Shown here: piece by piece, positions 22,228 to 32,763 of the stretch
Layout of the letters: each line of letters begins with the position of its first letter
How positions within the stretch are numbered: the first letter of the stretch is position 1
DNA from: an uncultured Bacteroides sp.
Lineage (GTDB): Bacteria > Bacteroidota > Bacteroidia > Bacteroidales > Bacteroidaceae
NCBI GenBank assembly: GCA_947074195.1
Contig: CAMTOS010000002.1
Location: 20,091 to 84,090 of the forward strand
DNA length: 64,000 bases
Reading direction: 5' to 3'
Notes under the pieces: generated by a model
The model's database searches: none
Seen by the model: the letters and a program-made list of their open reading frames with translations, nothing else
Told to the model about the DNA's origin: nothing
Program-made: the position numbers and the translations under genes

Positions 22228-22560
22228 TTATTTTTTCAAAAAACAAGTTTTCAAAACAATGCTGCTGCCATCAATCTTGCAATCCACTTCTTCAGGATTG
22301 TCAGTAAGGCGAATAGATTTCACTTTAGTACCACGCTTAATTACCATTGAAGATCCTTTTACTTTCAGGTCTTTGATAACTGTCACGGCATCACCATCCA
22401 TTAATTCAGCACCATTGCTATCGCGGGCAACATCAGAGGTCGCTTCTTCTTGTGCGGCATCAGGATTAAACTCGTGTGCACAATCAGGACAAACATAAAG
22501 AGAACCATCGAAGTAAGTGTTTTCTCCCTGACAGCTTGGGCAATTTGGAATTTCGTTCAT
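22228..22560 (-). CDS. PhnA/YjdM-family zinc-ribbon protein
   Basis: 'IPNCPSCQGENTYFDGSLYVCPDCAHEF' zinc ribbon plus 'DSNGAELMDGDAVTVIKDLKVKGSS'. Confidence 0.9.
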   Translation of the reverse strand: MNEIPNCPSCQGENTYFDGSLYVCPDCAHEFNPDAAQEEATSDVARDSNGAELMDGDAVTVIKDLKVKGSSMVIKRGTKVKSIRLTDNPEEVDCKIDGSSIVLKTCFLKK

Positions 22561-22850
22561 TTTGAATCTTTATTATATTAAAATTATATTATTAATCGGA
22601 TTTTGCGTTGCAAAGGTAGGATATCCGCGAGAATAATGCAGAATTGCGTGTGAAGATTTAGCATGATTTTAAGATTGAGACTATATCTGTTTGTTTTAGG
22701 TTCGATTATTGATAAAAATCTCTACTGTGTGCGCAAACGAAATTGATTAAAGAAAAATATCTTTTATTACCTTGATTTTTGTTACCTATTTGTCTTATAA
22801 ATTATTAATTTTGCGTGCAATTTTATAGGAATCATTATTTAATATAACAC

Positions 22851-24203
22851 ATGGCAAATGTAATAAAGTTACGTAAAGGCCTTGACATCAACCTAAAAGG
22901 TAAAGCTCCATTAGAAATTGCACAGGTAAAAGAGCCTGGATTCTATGCTTTAGTTCCCGATGATTTTACGGGTGTCACTCCAAAAGTGGTAGTGAAAGAG
23001 CAGGAGTATGTGATGGCCGGAGGACCCTTGTTTATCGACAAGAATAATCCCGAAATTAAATTTGTTTCGCCCGTAAGCGGTGTAGTGACGAGCGTAGAGC
23101 GCGGTGCACGTCGTAAGGTGCTGAACATTACTGTAGCTGCTTCTGAGGAGCAGGATTACGAAGAATTCGGTAAACAGGAGGTGTCTAAACTATCAAATGA
23201 ACAGGTAAAAGATTTATTATTGCAATCGGGTATGTTTGCGTTTATTCGTCAGCGTCCTTACGATGTAATTGCTGATCCTAACGTTCAACCAAGAGCAATT
23301 TTTGTTTCGGCTTTTGACACAAACCCAATGGCTCCTGATTTTGAATTTGCATTGAAAGGTGAGGAAGCCAACTTCCAGACTGGTCTCGATGCATTGGCAA
23401 AAATGGCAAAAACGTATCTTGGTATCAGCATCAATCAAACTGCTTCAGCATTGACACAGGCGAAAAATGTGGATATCAATATTTTCGATGGCCCTAATCC
23501 TGTCGGAAACGTAGGTGTTCAGATCAATCATGTTGCTCCGGTAAACAAAGGTGAAACTGTATGGACTATCGATCCGCAGGCTGTTATCTTTATTGGACGT
23601 CTGATGAATACGGGTCGTGTAGACCTCACTCGTACTGTGGCTGTTACCGGCTCTGAAGTTCTGAAACCTGTTTATTGCAAACTTAAAGTAGGTGCTTTAC
23701 TTACTAAAGTGTTTGCCGGAAATGTAAACAACGAAATTCCTTTGCGCTATATCAGCGGTAATGTTCTTACCGGTAAAACTGTTTCTCCAAACGGATATCT
23801 TGGCGCTTTCAATAGTCAGCTTACCGTTATTCCTGACGGTGAAGACATTCACGAAATGTTTGGCTGGATTCTTCCACGCTTCACTCAATTCAGCGTAAGC
23901 CGTTCTTACTTCAGCTGGCTTATTGGTCCGAAAAAAGAATATACATTCGATACACGTGTAAAAGGTGGCGAACGTCATATGATTATGTCGGGCGAATATG
24001 ATAAAGTATTCCCAATGGATATTCTTCCTGAATACCTGATTAAAGCTATCATTGCTGGCGATATCGACCGCATGGAAGCTCTGGGTATTTATGAAGTAGC
24101 ACCCGAAGACTTTGCACTTTGCGAATTTGTTGATTCATCGAAACTTGAATTGCAACGCGTTGTACGTGCCGGACTGGATGCGCTACGTGCAGAAATGAGT
24201 TGA
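22851..24203 (+). CDS. nqrA: Na+-translocating NADH:quinone reductase subunit A
   Basis: 'IKLRKGLDINLKGKA', first gene of a complete six-gene nqr order. Confidence 0.96.
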   Translation: MANVIKLRKGLDINLKGKAPLEIAQVKEPGFYALVPDDFTGVTPKVVVKEQEYVMAGGPLFIDKNNPEIKFVSPVSGVVTSVERGARRKVLNITVAASEEQDYEEFGKQEVSKLSNEQVKDLLLQSGMFAFIRQRPYDVIADPNVQPRAIFVSAFDTNPMAPDFEFALKGEEANFQTGLDALAKMAKTYLGISINQTASALTQAKNVDINIFDGPNPVGNVGVQINHVAPVNKGETVWTIDPQAVIFIGRLMNTGRVDLTRTVAVTGSEVLKPVYCKLKVGALLTKVFAGNVNNEIPLRYISGNVLTGKTVSPNGYLGAFNSQLTVIPDGEDIHEMFGWILPRFTQFSVSRSYFSWLIGPKKEYTFDTRVKGGERHMIMSGEYDKVFPMDILPEYLIKAIIAGDIDRMEALGIYEVAPEDFALCEFVDSSKLELQRVVRAGLDALRAEMS

Positions 24204-24240
24204 TGGTGTAATATAAACAGTAATAATTGAATTCAAATAA

Positions 24241-25419
24241 ATGAAAGCGTTAAGAAATTATGTCGACAAGATAAAACCGCATTTTAAGGAAGGCGGTAAG
24301 CTCCACGCGTTTCACTCGGTATTCGATGGCTTAGAGACTTTTCTCTTTGTTCCAAATACCACTTCGAAAACGGGAGTACATATACACGACGCCATCGACA
24401 GTAAACGTATCATGTCGATTGTGGTTATTTCATTGATGCCGGCTCTTTTGTTCGGTATGTATAATGTAGGATATCAACACTTCACTTTTGCTAATGTACC
24501 CGCTACTTTCTGGCAGATGTTTGGTTATGGTTTCCTTTCTATTTTGCCTAAAATCATTGTATCATATGCAGTGGGTCTGGGTATTGAGTTCGTTGTAGCT
24601 CAATGGAAAAAAGAAGAAATTCAGGAAGGTTTTCTGGTTTCGGGTATGCTTATCCCGATGATCGTTCCGGTAGAATGTCCGCTTTGGATTCTTGGTGTAG
24701 CTACTGCATTTGCAGTAATCTTCGCTAAAGAAGTGTTTGGTGGTACAGGTATGAATATCTTCAATGTGGCCCTTGTAACACGTGCATTCCTTTTCTTTGC
24801 TTATCCTGCACAGATGTCGGGTGACTCGGTTTGGGTTGGCGCAAAAAGCATCTTCGGATTTGGCGAAAACATCGATGGTCTGACTGCGGCTACTGCACTT
24901 GGTGAAGCGGCTACAGCAGCTACTCCAACTGGTTATCCTGCTTTCTCTATCGATATGGTGACTGGTTTGATTCCCGGTTCTATCGGTGAAACAAGTATGA
25001 TTGCTATCGGTATCGGTGCTATCATTCTGTTGTGGACTGGTATTGCCAGCTGGAAAATCATGTTGTCTGTATTTGTTGGTGGCGCATTCATGGGATGGAT
25101 CTTCAACATTGCAGGTCCTGATACAGCGATTGCACACATGCCATGGTACGAACAGTTGTGTTTAGGTGGTTTCGCGTTTGGTGCTGTATTTATGGCAACT
25201 GACCCTGTAACTGCTTCGCGTACTAAAAACGGTAAGTTTATCTATGGATTCCTGATCGGTGCACTGGCTATTATTATCCGTGTACTAAACCCTGGTTATC
25301 CTGAAGGTATGATGCTTGCTATTCTGTTCATGAATATCTTTGCACCGCTGATTGACTACTGTTTCATGCAGAGTAATATTAATATGCGTACAAAACGCGC
25401 GTTAAAGGCTAACAAATAA
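24241..25419 (+). CDS. nqrB: Na+-NQR subunit B
   Basis: Polytopic NqrB/RnfD-like, 'SVWVGAKSIF', position in operon. Confidence 0.96.
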   Translation: MKALRNYVDKIKPHFKEGGKLHAFHSVFDGLETFLFVPNTTSKTGVHIHDAIDSKRIMSIVVISLMPALLFGMYNVGYQHFTFANVPATFWQMFGYGFLSILPKIIVSYAVGLGIEFVVAQWKKEEIQEGFLVSGMLIPMIVPVECPLWILGVATAFAVIFAKEVFGGTGMNIFNVALVTRAFLFFAYPAQMSGDSVWVGAKSIFGFGENIDGLTAATALGEAATAATPTGYPAFSIDMVTGLIPGSIGETSMIAIGIGAIILLWTGIASWKIMLSVFVGGAFMGWIFNIAGPDTAIAHMPWYEQLCLGGFAFGAVFMATDPVTASRTKNGKFIYGFLIGALAIIIRVLNPGYPEGMMLAILFMNIFAPLIDYCFMQSNINMRTKRALKANK

Positions 25420-25431
25420 ACCGGAGAAAAA

Positions 25432-26121
25432 ATGAATACAAATAGTAATTCCTATACCCTCATTTATGCTTCGGTAATGGTTGTTATCGTTGCGTTCCTT
25501 CTGGCTTTTATCTCGAACTCTTTGAAAGACAGACAAGATGAAAATGTCAGACTTGATAAAATGAAACAAATCCTTTCTGCAATCAATGTTGATTCTAAAG
25601 GACAAGATGTGCAGGCTTTGTATGCACAATACGTAAAAGAAGCTGAGATTCTGAATGTAAACGGCGAAGTTGTAGAAACTACTGGTGGTTTTGATATCAA
25701 CATGGCTTCTGAAATGGCTAAACCTGTTGCTGATCGTTTGCTTCCTCTTTATATCTGTGAAGTTAATGGTGAAACAAAATATGTAATTCCTTTGAGTGGC
25801 GCCGGTCTTTGGGGTCCTATCTGGGGTTATGTAGGTTTGGATGATGATAAAGATACTGTATTTGGTATTTTCTTCTCTCACGCCAGCGAAACTCCGGGTC
25901 TTGGTGCAGAAATCACAACGACTAAATTTACCAGCGAATTCTTCGGTAAGAAAGTATTGAAGAATGGTCAGGTGGCTCTTGCCGTTGAGAAATTTGGTAA
26001 AGTAACTGATCCTGCATATCAGGTAGACGGTATTTCGGGTGGTACAATCACTTCAATCGGTGTATCTAACATGATTAAGGATTGTATGAGCCTTTACGAT
26101 AAGTTTTTAACCAATAAATAA
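25432..26121 (+). CDS. nqrC: Na+-NQR subunit C
   Basis: FMN-attachment region 'QVDGISGGTITSIGV'; operon position. Confidence 0.95.
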   Translation: MNTNSNSYTLIYASVMVVIVAFLLAFISNSLKDRQDENVRLDKMKQILSAINVDSKGQDVQALYAQYVKEAEILNVNGEVVETTGGFDINMASEMAKPVADRLLPLYICEVNGETKYVIPLSGAGLWGPIWGYVGLDDDKDTVFGIFFSHASETPGLGAEITTTKFTSEFFGKKVLKNGQVALAVEKFGKVTDPAYQVDGISGGTITSIGVSNMIKDCMSLYDKFLTNK

Positions 26122-26138
26122 AAAGGGGAGAATAGAAT

Positions 26139-26771
26139 ATGAGCTTATTTTCAAAAATAAACAGAGAAGTATTTAGTTCACCGCTTACGATGAATAATCC
26201 TGTTACAGTACAGGTGCTTGGTATTTGTTCGGCACTGGCTGTTACGGCGAAATTGGAGCCTGCTATCGTAATGGGCTTTTCGGTGACCATTATTCTTGCT
26301 GTGGCCAATGTAGTGATCTCTTTGCTTCGTAATACAATACCTAACCGTATCCGTATCATCGCGCAATTGGTTGTAGTAGCTACTCTGGTAACTATTGTGA
26401 GTGAAATTCTTAAAGCTTTTGCTTACGATGTAAGTGTACAGCTTTCTGTATATGTTGGTCTTATTATTACAAACTGTATCATCATGGGTCGTTTAGAGGC
26501 TTTCTCTATGCAGAATGGCCCCTGGGAATCGCTTTTAGATGGTCTTGGTAATGGTTTGGGTTATGCCAAAATCTTAATTATCATTGCTTTCTTCCGCGAG
26601 TTGCTGGGTTCGGGTACATTGTTCAATGTAAAGGTAATCCCTACAGCATTCTACGATATGGGTTATGTAAACAATGGATTGATGTTGATGCCTCCGATGG
26701 CATTGATTATTTGTGCTTGTGTAATCTGGTATGAAAGACACAGACACAAAGAAATGCAGGAAAAAAATTAA
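26139..26771 (+). CDS. nqrD: Na+-NQR subunit D
   Basis: Polytopic; 'NPVTVQVLGICSALAVT', operon position. Confidence 0.95.
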   Translation: MSLFSKINREVFSSPLTMNNPVTVQVLGICSALAVTAKLEPAIVMGFSVTIILAVANVVISLLRNTIPNRIRIIAQLVVVATLVTIVSEILKAFAYDVSVQLSVYVGLIITNCIIMGRLEAFSMQNGPWESLLDGLGNGLGYAKILIIIAFFRELLGSGTLFNVKVIPTAFYDMGYVNNGLMLMPPMALIICACVIWYERHRHKEMQEKN

Positions 26772-26790
26772 TTTTTATTCTTAAAGAATT

Positions 26791-27420
26791 ATGGATCATC
26801 ACTTATTAAGTTTATTCGTCCGCTCGATATTTGTGGACAATATGATATTCGCATTCTTCCTGGGTATGTGTTCGTACCTGGCTGTATCGAAGAATGTGAA
26901 AACCGCTCTCGGACTGGGTATCGCCGTAATTTTCGTATTGTTTATTACGCTTCCGGTTAACTACTTGCTTCAAACCAAGGTGCTCGGCCCTAATGCTCTT
27001 GTAGAGGGTGTAGACCTGAGCTTCCTGAGCTTCATTCTGTTTATTGCCGTTATCGCTGGTATCGTGCAGTTGGTAGAAATGATTGTAGAACGCTTCAGCC
27101 CGTCGCTTTATGCTTCTTTGGGTATCTTCCTTCCGCTTATCGCTGTAAACTGTGCGATCATGGGTGCTTCTTTGTTTATGCAGCAAAGAATTGGTATGGA
27201 CCCTTCAAACCCACAGGCTATTACTGGTGTAGGCAGCGCTATTATCTATGCATTAGGTTCTGGTGTGGGTTGGTTACTGGCTATCGTTGGTCTTGCAGCT
27301 ATCCGCGAAAAGATGACTTACTCTGACGTACCTGGCCCGTTGAAAGGTCTTGGTATTACTTTCATCACTGTAGGATTGATGGCAATGGCCTTTATGTGTT
27401 TCTCAGGTTTGAAAATTTAA
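26791..27420 (+). CDS. nqrE: Na+-NQR subunit E
   Basis: '[26 protein letters not shown]'. Confidence 0.96.
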   Translation: MDHHLLSLFVRSIFVDNMIFAFFLGMCSYLAVSKNVKTALGLGIAVIFVLFITLPVNYLLQTKVLGPNALVEGVDLSFLSFILFIAVIAGIVQLVEMIVERFSPSLYASLGIFLPLIAVNCAIMGASLFMQQRIGMDPSNPQAITGVGSAIIYALGSGVGWLLAIVGLAAIREKMTYSDVPGPLKGLGITFITVGLMAMAFMCFSGLKI

Positions 27421-27442
27421 TCAATGTAAATCGTAAATAACA

Positions 27443-28714
27443 ATGGGTCCTTTAATATTGACGAGTATCATAGTGTTCTTGATAGTAATCTTGCTATTAG
27501 TCATTATTCTGCTCGTGGCAAAAAGATTTCTCTCTCCATCTGGAGAGGTTACAGTTACGCTTAACAGCGAAAAAGAACTGTTGACAGAGCCGGGCGGTAC
27601 ACTGCTTAATACGCTTTCGGCAAATCAGATTTTCCTTTCTTCGGCATGTGGGGGTAAAGGTTCATGCGGACAATGTAAATGTCAGGTAATCGACGGAGGT
27701 GGTGAGATTCTTCCTACTGAAGCGGTTCACTTCTCGCGCAAAGAACAGGCTGCTCACTGGCGCTTAGGTTGTCAGGTGAAGGTAAAACAAAATATGGATG
27801 TGAAGATTGACGAATCAATCCTTGGTGTGAAAGAATGGGAATGCGAGGTAATCAGCAACAAAAATGTGGCTACCTTCATTAAAGAGTTTATCGTGGCTCT
27901 TCCTCCGGGAGAACACATGGACTTCCTTCCGGGTTCTTACGCACAGATCAAGATTCCTACATTCAACATGGATTATAATGTTGATATCGATAAGAGTCTG
28001 ATCGGTGATGAATATCTTCCGGCATGGGAAAAATTCGGATTGTTTACACTAAAATGTAAAAACGACGATCCTACTATCCGTGCTTATTCTATGGCCAACT
28101 ATCCTGCTGAAGGAGACCGCATCATGCTTACTGTGCGTATTGCTACTCCTCCGTTCAAACCAAAAGACCAGGGTCCTGGCTTTATGGATGTACCTGCGGG
28201 TATCGCTTCATCTTATATCTTTACGCTTAAACCAGGCGATAAAGTAACGATGAGTGGTCCTTTCGGTGATTTCCACCCGATTCTCGACTCTAAGAACGAG
28301 ATGATGTGGGTAGGTGGTGGTGCCGGTATGGCTCCTCTTCGTGCTCAGATTATGCACCTTACTAAAACATTGCACATCACAGACCGTACGATGAACTATT
28401 TCTATGGTGCGCGTGCATTGAACGAAGTTTTCTATCTGGAAGACTTCCTGCAACTGGAAAAAGATTATCCTAACTTCAAATTCCATTTGGCGTTAGACCG
28501 TCCGGATCCTGCAGCCGATGCAGCTGGTGTAAGCTATACCGCTGGTTTTGTACACGAGGTAATTTATAATACTTATCTGAAGAACCATGAGGCTCCTGAA
28601 GATATTGAATATTACATGTGTGGTCCTGGCCCGATGTCTAAAGCAGTAGAAAATATGCTCGACGGACTTGGTGTTCCAGCCAAAAACCTGATGTTTGATA
28701 ACTTCGGAGGTTAA
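27443..28714 (+). CDS. nqrF: Na+-NQR subunit F (2Fe-2S/FAD)
   Basis: 'SSACGGKGSCGQCKCQV' 2Fe-2S motif; 'RAYSMANYPAE', 'MCGPGPMSKAV'. Confidence 0.97.
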   Translation: MGPLILTSIIVFLIVILLLVIILLVAKRFLSPSGEVTVTLNSEKELLTEPGGTLLNTLSANQIFLSSACGGKGSCGQCKCQVIDGGGEILPTEAVHFSRKEQAAHWRLGCQVKVKQNMDVKIDESILGVKEWECEVISNKNVATFIKEFIVALPPGEHMDFLPGSYAQIKIPTFNMDYNVDIDKSLIGDEYLPAWEKFGLFTLKCKNDDPTIRAYSMANYPAEGDRIMLTVRIATPPFKPKDQGPGFMDVPAGIASSYIFTLKPGDKVTMSGPFGDFHPILDSKNEMMWVGGGAGMAPLRAQIMHLTKTLHITDRTMNYFYGARALNEVFYLEDFLQLEKDYPNFKFHLALDRPDPAADAAGVSYTAGFVHEVIYNTYLKNHEAPEDIEYYMCGPGPMSKAVENMLDGLGVPAKNLMFDNFGG

Positions 28715-28732
28715 TACTCCAAAATAATAACG

Positions 28733-28773
28733 AAAAGCCGGCAACGTAAATGAAACGTTCGCCGGCTTTTTTT
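28733..28773 (+). terminator. Rho-independent terminator of the nqr operon
   Basis: gccggc-aacg...acgtt-c-gccggc hairpin followed by T7. Confidence 0.85.
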
Positions 28774-28787
28774 GTTACTTTTGTGTT

Positions 28788-30122
28788 ATGATGAAAATGA
28801 ACAAAGATATACTGAATGCAGCTCTGAAGAATCTGAAGATTGAAGAGCTGAATCTGATGCAGCAGGCCGCACTCGAAGCTTCGCTCGATGATAATGATGT
28901 AATACTGCTGTCGCCCACCGGCTCGGGTAAGACACTGGCTTTCCTGTTGCCATTACTTTATTATCTTAAACCCGGTAGTCAGGGTGTGCAGGCATTGATT
29001 CTGGTACCTTCGCGCGAACTTGCTTTGCAGATCAATACAGTCTTCAAACAGATGGGTTCTGACCGTAAAAGCTGCTGTTGCTACGGGGGGCATGCCATGG
29101 CAGAAGAGAAAAAGGATTTGCTGCTGAACCATCCCGATGTAGTTATAGGTACACCCGGGCGTATCATAGATCATCTGGATAAAGGTAACCTGAATCCTGA
29201 AACCATACAGACTTTAATTATCGATGAGTTTGATAAATCTCTGGAATTTGGTTTTCACGATGAGATGGCCGAAATCATTCAGCGCTTGCCTAATCTGAAT
29301 CGCCGTATTCTTCTTTCGGCTACTGATGCCGAAGAGATTCCGCAATTTACCGGCCTTGGCAAAGTTACCAAACTGAACTTCCTTACCGAAGATTCTGACC
29401 TATCAGAGCGTCTGACGTTGATGAAAGTCGTGTCGCCCGAAAAAGATAAAATCGATACCTTATATAATCTGCTTTGTTCGGTAGGCAATGAATCTTCTAT
29501 AGTTTTTTGTAATCACCGCGAATCAGTAGACCGTGTTTGCAAATTACTCAGAGAACGCAAACTGGAATGTGACCGTTTTCATGGGGGGATGGAACAGCCT
29601 GATCGCGAACGTGCACTTTATAAATTCAGAAACGGAAGTTCGCATATCCTTATTTCGACTGACCTTGCTGCACGCGGGCTCGACATTCCCGAAGTAGCGC
29701 ATGTGGTTCACTATCATCTGCCTGTAAACCAGGAAGGCTTTACTCACCGCAATGGCCGTACGGCCCGTTGGGATGCCACTGGTACTTCATACTTTATTCT
29801 CAATAATGAAGAAAGAGTGCCCGATTATATTCCGCAGGATATTGAAGAATATGAAATTACTTTCCCGTTACCAAAACCGACGAAATCGAAATGGGTAACA
29901 TTATATATAGGTAAAGGAAAGAAAGATAAGTTAAGTAAAATGGATATAGCCGGATTCCTCTATAAAAAGGGGAAACTCGCTAAAGAGGATGTTGGAAACA
30001 TCGATGTAAAAGAACAATATGCTTTTGTTGCCGTGCGAAGAACGAAGGTGAAGCAACTTCTAACGTTAATTCGTGGCGAAAAGATAAAAGGAATGAAGAC
30101 TATCATAGAAGAGGCTCGATAA
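28788..30122 (+). CDS. DEAD-box RNA helicase variant (DEFD in motif II)
   Basis: 'SPTGSGKTLAFLLP', 'VPSRELALQI', 'TPGRIIDHL', 'IIDEFDKSL', 'SATDAEEI', 'HRNGRTAR'. Confidence 0.92.
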   Translation: MMKMNKDILNAALKNLKIEELNLMQQAALEASLDDNDVILLSPTGSGKTLAFLLPLLYYLKPGSQGVQALILVPSRELALQINTVFKQMGSDRKSCCCYGGHAMAEEKKDLLLNHPDVVIGTPGRIIDHLDKGNLNPETIQTLIIDEFDKSLEFGFHDEMAEIIQRLPNLNRRILLSATDAEEIPQFTGLGKVTKLNFLTEDSDLSERLTLMKVVSPEKDKIDTLYNLLCSVGNESSIVFCNHRESVDRVCKLLRERKLECDRFHGGMEQPDRERALYKFRNGSSHILISTDLAARGLDIPEVAHVVHYHLPVNQEGFTHRNGRTARWDATGTSYFILNNEERVPDYIPQDIEEYEITFPLPKPTKSKWVTLYIGKGKKDKLSKMDIAGFLYKKGKLAKEDVGNIDVKEQYAFVAVRRTKVKQLLTLIRGEKIKGMKTIIEEAR

Positions 30123-30191
30123 GTTCTTACTATTAGTTAAAAATAAGTACCCTTGATTGACTTTTTGACAAAAGCAAGAAAGAGCATGTTT

Positions 30192-30228
30192 ATTTCCATG
30201 TATCATAATGATACATGGAAATCTTTTT
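30192..30228. terminator. Terminator hairpin
   Basis: Perfect 14-bp stem atttccatgtatca/tgatacatggaaat, loop taa, then ctttttat. Confidence 0.8.
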
Positions 30229-30423
30229 ATATGGGGTTGAGAAGCATTATGTATGACATATAGATATGAAATTAACAATATATAACTATAAATACATCCT
30301 TTAAGCCTTACAGATTCTATAACTTTTATAAAGAAAGATTTGTTTTGAAAGAATTTATCTGTACTTTCGCAAAGTCAAAGACATATAGTAAAGAAAATCG
30401 TTAAATCAAAAACAAACTTCAAA

Positions 30424-31491
30424 ATGAAAAAGCATAATTTCAATGCAGGACCATCTATACTTCCACGCGAAGTAATTGAGGACACAGCGAAGGCTATTTT
30501 AGATTTCAATGGCTCGGGACTTTCACTGATGGAAATTAGCCATCGTGCAAAAGACTTTCAGCCTGTCGTTGATGAGGCTGTTGCCCTTTTCAAGGAACTT
30601 TTAAATATCCCCGAAGGGTATTCCGTTCTTTTCCTGGGAGGTGGCGCGAGTTTGGAATTTTGCATGGTTCCATACAATTTTCTTGAGAAGAAAGCGGCTT
30701 ATCTGAATACTGGTGTATGGGCTAAAAAAGCCATTAAGGAAGCAAAAGCTTTTGGCGAAGTAGTAGAAGTTGCTTCATCTGCTGCCGAAAACTATACTTA
30801 TATTCCTAAAGATTATACTGTACCTGCGGACGCCGATTATTTCCATATTACAAGTAACAACACAATTTATGGAACTGAATTGAAACACGATTTAGAATCA
30901 CCAGTTCCTATGATAGCTGATATGTCTTCTGATATTCTTTCGCGCCCAATCGACATTTCAAAATATATTTGTATCTATGGTGGTGCTCAGAAAAATCTTG
31001 CTCCGGCCGGTGTTACTTTTGTTATTGTAAAAGATGATGCCCTGGGTAAAGTCACACGTCATATCCCTTCAATGCTCGATTATAAAATTCACGTTGATGG
31101 TGGTTCTATGTTCAATACTCCTCCGGTTGTGCCTATCTACACAGCAATGCTTACGCTGCGTTGGGTAAAAGAACAGGGTGGTGTGAAAGAGATGGAACGT
31201 CGCGCTATCGAAAAAGCAGATTTGCTTTATGGTGAGATTGACCGCAACAAACTGTTTGTTGGTACTGCTGCAAAAGAAGACCGTTCACGCATGAACATCT
31301 GTTTTGTAATGGCACCAGAATATAAAGAACTTGAAGCCGACTTCCTGAAATTCGCTACTGAACGTGGCATGATTGGTATCAAAGGTCACCGTTCTGTTGG
31401 AGGCTTCCGTGCATCTTGCTACAATGCTATGTCCAAAGAAAGTGTGCAGGCCTTAGTTGACTGCATGCAGGAGTTCGAAAAATTACATTAA
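30424..31491 (+). CDS. serC: Phosphoserine aminotransferase
   Basis: '[15 protein letters not shown]', '[11 protein letters not shown]', '[15 protein letters not shown]'. Confidence 0.97.
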   Translation: MKKHNFNAGPSILPREVIEDTAKAILDFNGSGLSLMEISHRAKDFQPVVDEAVALFKELLNIPEGYSVLFLGGGASLEFCMVPYNFLEKKAAYLNTGVWAKKAIKEAKAFGEVVEVASSAAENYTYIPKDYTVPADADYFHITSNNTIYGTELKHDLESPVPMIADMSSDILSRPIDISKYICIYGGAQKNLAPAGVTFVIVKDDALGKVTRHIPSMLDYKIHVDGGSMFNTPPVVPIYTAMLTLRWVKEQGGVKEMERRAIEKADLLYGEIDRNKLFVGTAAKEDRSRMNICFVMAPEYKELEADFLKFATERGMIGIKGHRSVGGFRASCYNAMSKESVQALVDCMQEFEKLH

Positions 31492-31508
31492 TATTACCGA
31501 AAATACAG

Positions 31509-31588
31509 ATACACCATATAGTTATTTTATAAATGCTCTTTTAATAAATGATGCGAACTTAAATATGACTATATGGTGTATTTTTTTA
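31509..31588 (+). terminator. Long-loop hairpin/terminator or attenuator between serC and serA-like gene
   Basis: Perfect 14-bp arms atacaccatatagt (31509-31522)/actatatggtgtat (31568-31581) followed by T-tract. Confidence 0.6.
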
Positions 31589-31612
31589 TAACCCACATTT
31601 AAACAATAACTT

Positions 31613-32533
31613 ATGAAAGTACTTTTGGCTACAGAGAAACCATTCGCGAAAGTTGCCGTAGATGATATTCGCAACGTGATTGAATCTGCAGGTTATGAAT
31701 TGATTTTATTAGAGAAATATACTGATAAAGCTCAGTTGCTCGAAGCTGTGAAAGATGTAAATGCAATTATCATTCGTAGTGATATCATAGACAAAGAAGT
31801 TCTTGATGCTGCTAAAGAATTGAAAATCGTAGTACGCGCCGGAGCAGGTTATGATAATGTGGATCTTGAAGCTGCAACTGAACACGGTGTTTGTGTGATG
31901 AATACTCCCGGTCAGAATTCGAATGCAGTTGCCGAACTCGTTTTCGGTATGTTCGTTTATGCGGTACGTAACTTCTTCAACGGTACTTCGGGTACAGAAT
32001 TGAAGGGTAAGAAACTGGGTATCCATGCTTATGGTAACGTTGGCCGCAATGTGGCACGTATCGCCAGAGGCTTTGAAATGGAAGTATATGCATACGATGC
32101 TTTCTGTCCTAAAGAAGTAATGGAAGCAGATGGTATTAAAGTGGTAGGTTCAGCTAAAGAACTTTACGAAGTTTGTCCGCTGGTTTCTTTGCACTTGCCT
32201 GCAACTGCTGAAACCAAAGGTTCTATCAACTACGATTTGCTGAAAGATATGCCTAAAGGTGCGGTATTGGTAAATACTGCCCGCAAAGAAGTGATCAACG
32301 AAGATGAGCTGATCAAACTGATGGATGAGCGCAATGATTTCAAATATATTACTGATATCATGCCTGCCGCACACCGTAAATTCGTGGAACTTTTCCCGAC
32401 ACGCTACTTTAGCACTCCTAAGAAAATGGGTGCACAAACTTCAGAAGCCAATATTAATGCAGGTATTGCTGCAGCCGAACAAATTGTTGGTTTCTTCAAA
32501 GAAGGTTGCGAGAAATTCCGCGTGAATAAATAA
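31613..32533 (+). CDS. D-3-phosphoglycerate dehydrogenase family protein (no ACT domain)
   Basis: 2-hydroxyacid dehydrogenase motifs 'VVRAGAGYDNVDLEAA', 'KLGIHAYGNVGRNVARIA'; next to serC. Confidence 0.9.
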   Translation: MKVLLATEKPFAKVAVDDIRNVIESAGYELILLEKYTDKAQLLEAVKDVNAIIIRSDIIDKEVLDAAKELKIVVRAGAGYDNVDLEAATEHGVCVMNTPGQNSNAVAELVFGMFVYAVRNFFNGTSGTELKGKKLGIHAYGNVGRNVARIARGFEMEVYAYDAFCPKEVMEADGIKVVGSAKELYEVCPLVSLHLPATAETKGSINYDLLKDMPKGAVLVNTARKEVINEDELIKLMDERNDFKYITDIMPAAHRKFVELFPTRYFSTPKKMGAQTSEANINAGIAAAEQIVGFFKEGCEKFRVNK

Positions 32534-32546
32534 ACGGATTTTATCA

Positions 32547-32738
32547 ATGAATAAGAAGAAAAGATTTCCTCTGGAATCAATAGCTTTGCTTGCCGGAGGA
32601 ATCTTCTTAATGATTCTCGATGCCTGTAAAGAATATTTCTGGCACTGGGTATTTCCTTCCTTAGCCATACTCTACATCATAGCTGTTCTTGCTTTGATGG
32701 TAGTTGTATTGCGCAGAAAAATCAAGAAAAAGACTTAA
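32547..32738 (+). CDS. Small two-TM membrane protein
   Basis: 63 aa, two hydrophobic segments, fits between serA-like and DUF1015 genes on the same strand. Confidence 0.5.
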   Translation: MNKKKRFPLESIALLAGGIFLMILDACKEYFWHWVFPSLAILYIIAVLALMVVVLRRKIKKKT

Positions 32739-32763
32739 AACAATATCAAAACACAATAGAATT

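Noticed and set aside
30192-30222. Palindrome containing tgatacatgg similar to the nif motif
   Set aside because: Has the architecture of a rho-independent terminator (14-bp stem, 3-nt loop, T-tract) and does not have the TACAT-NN-ATGTA order.
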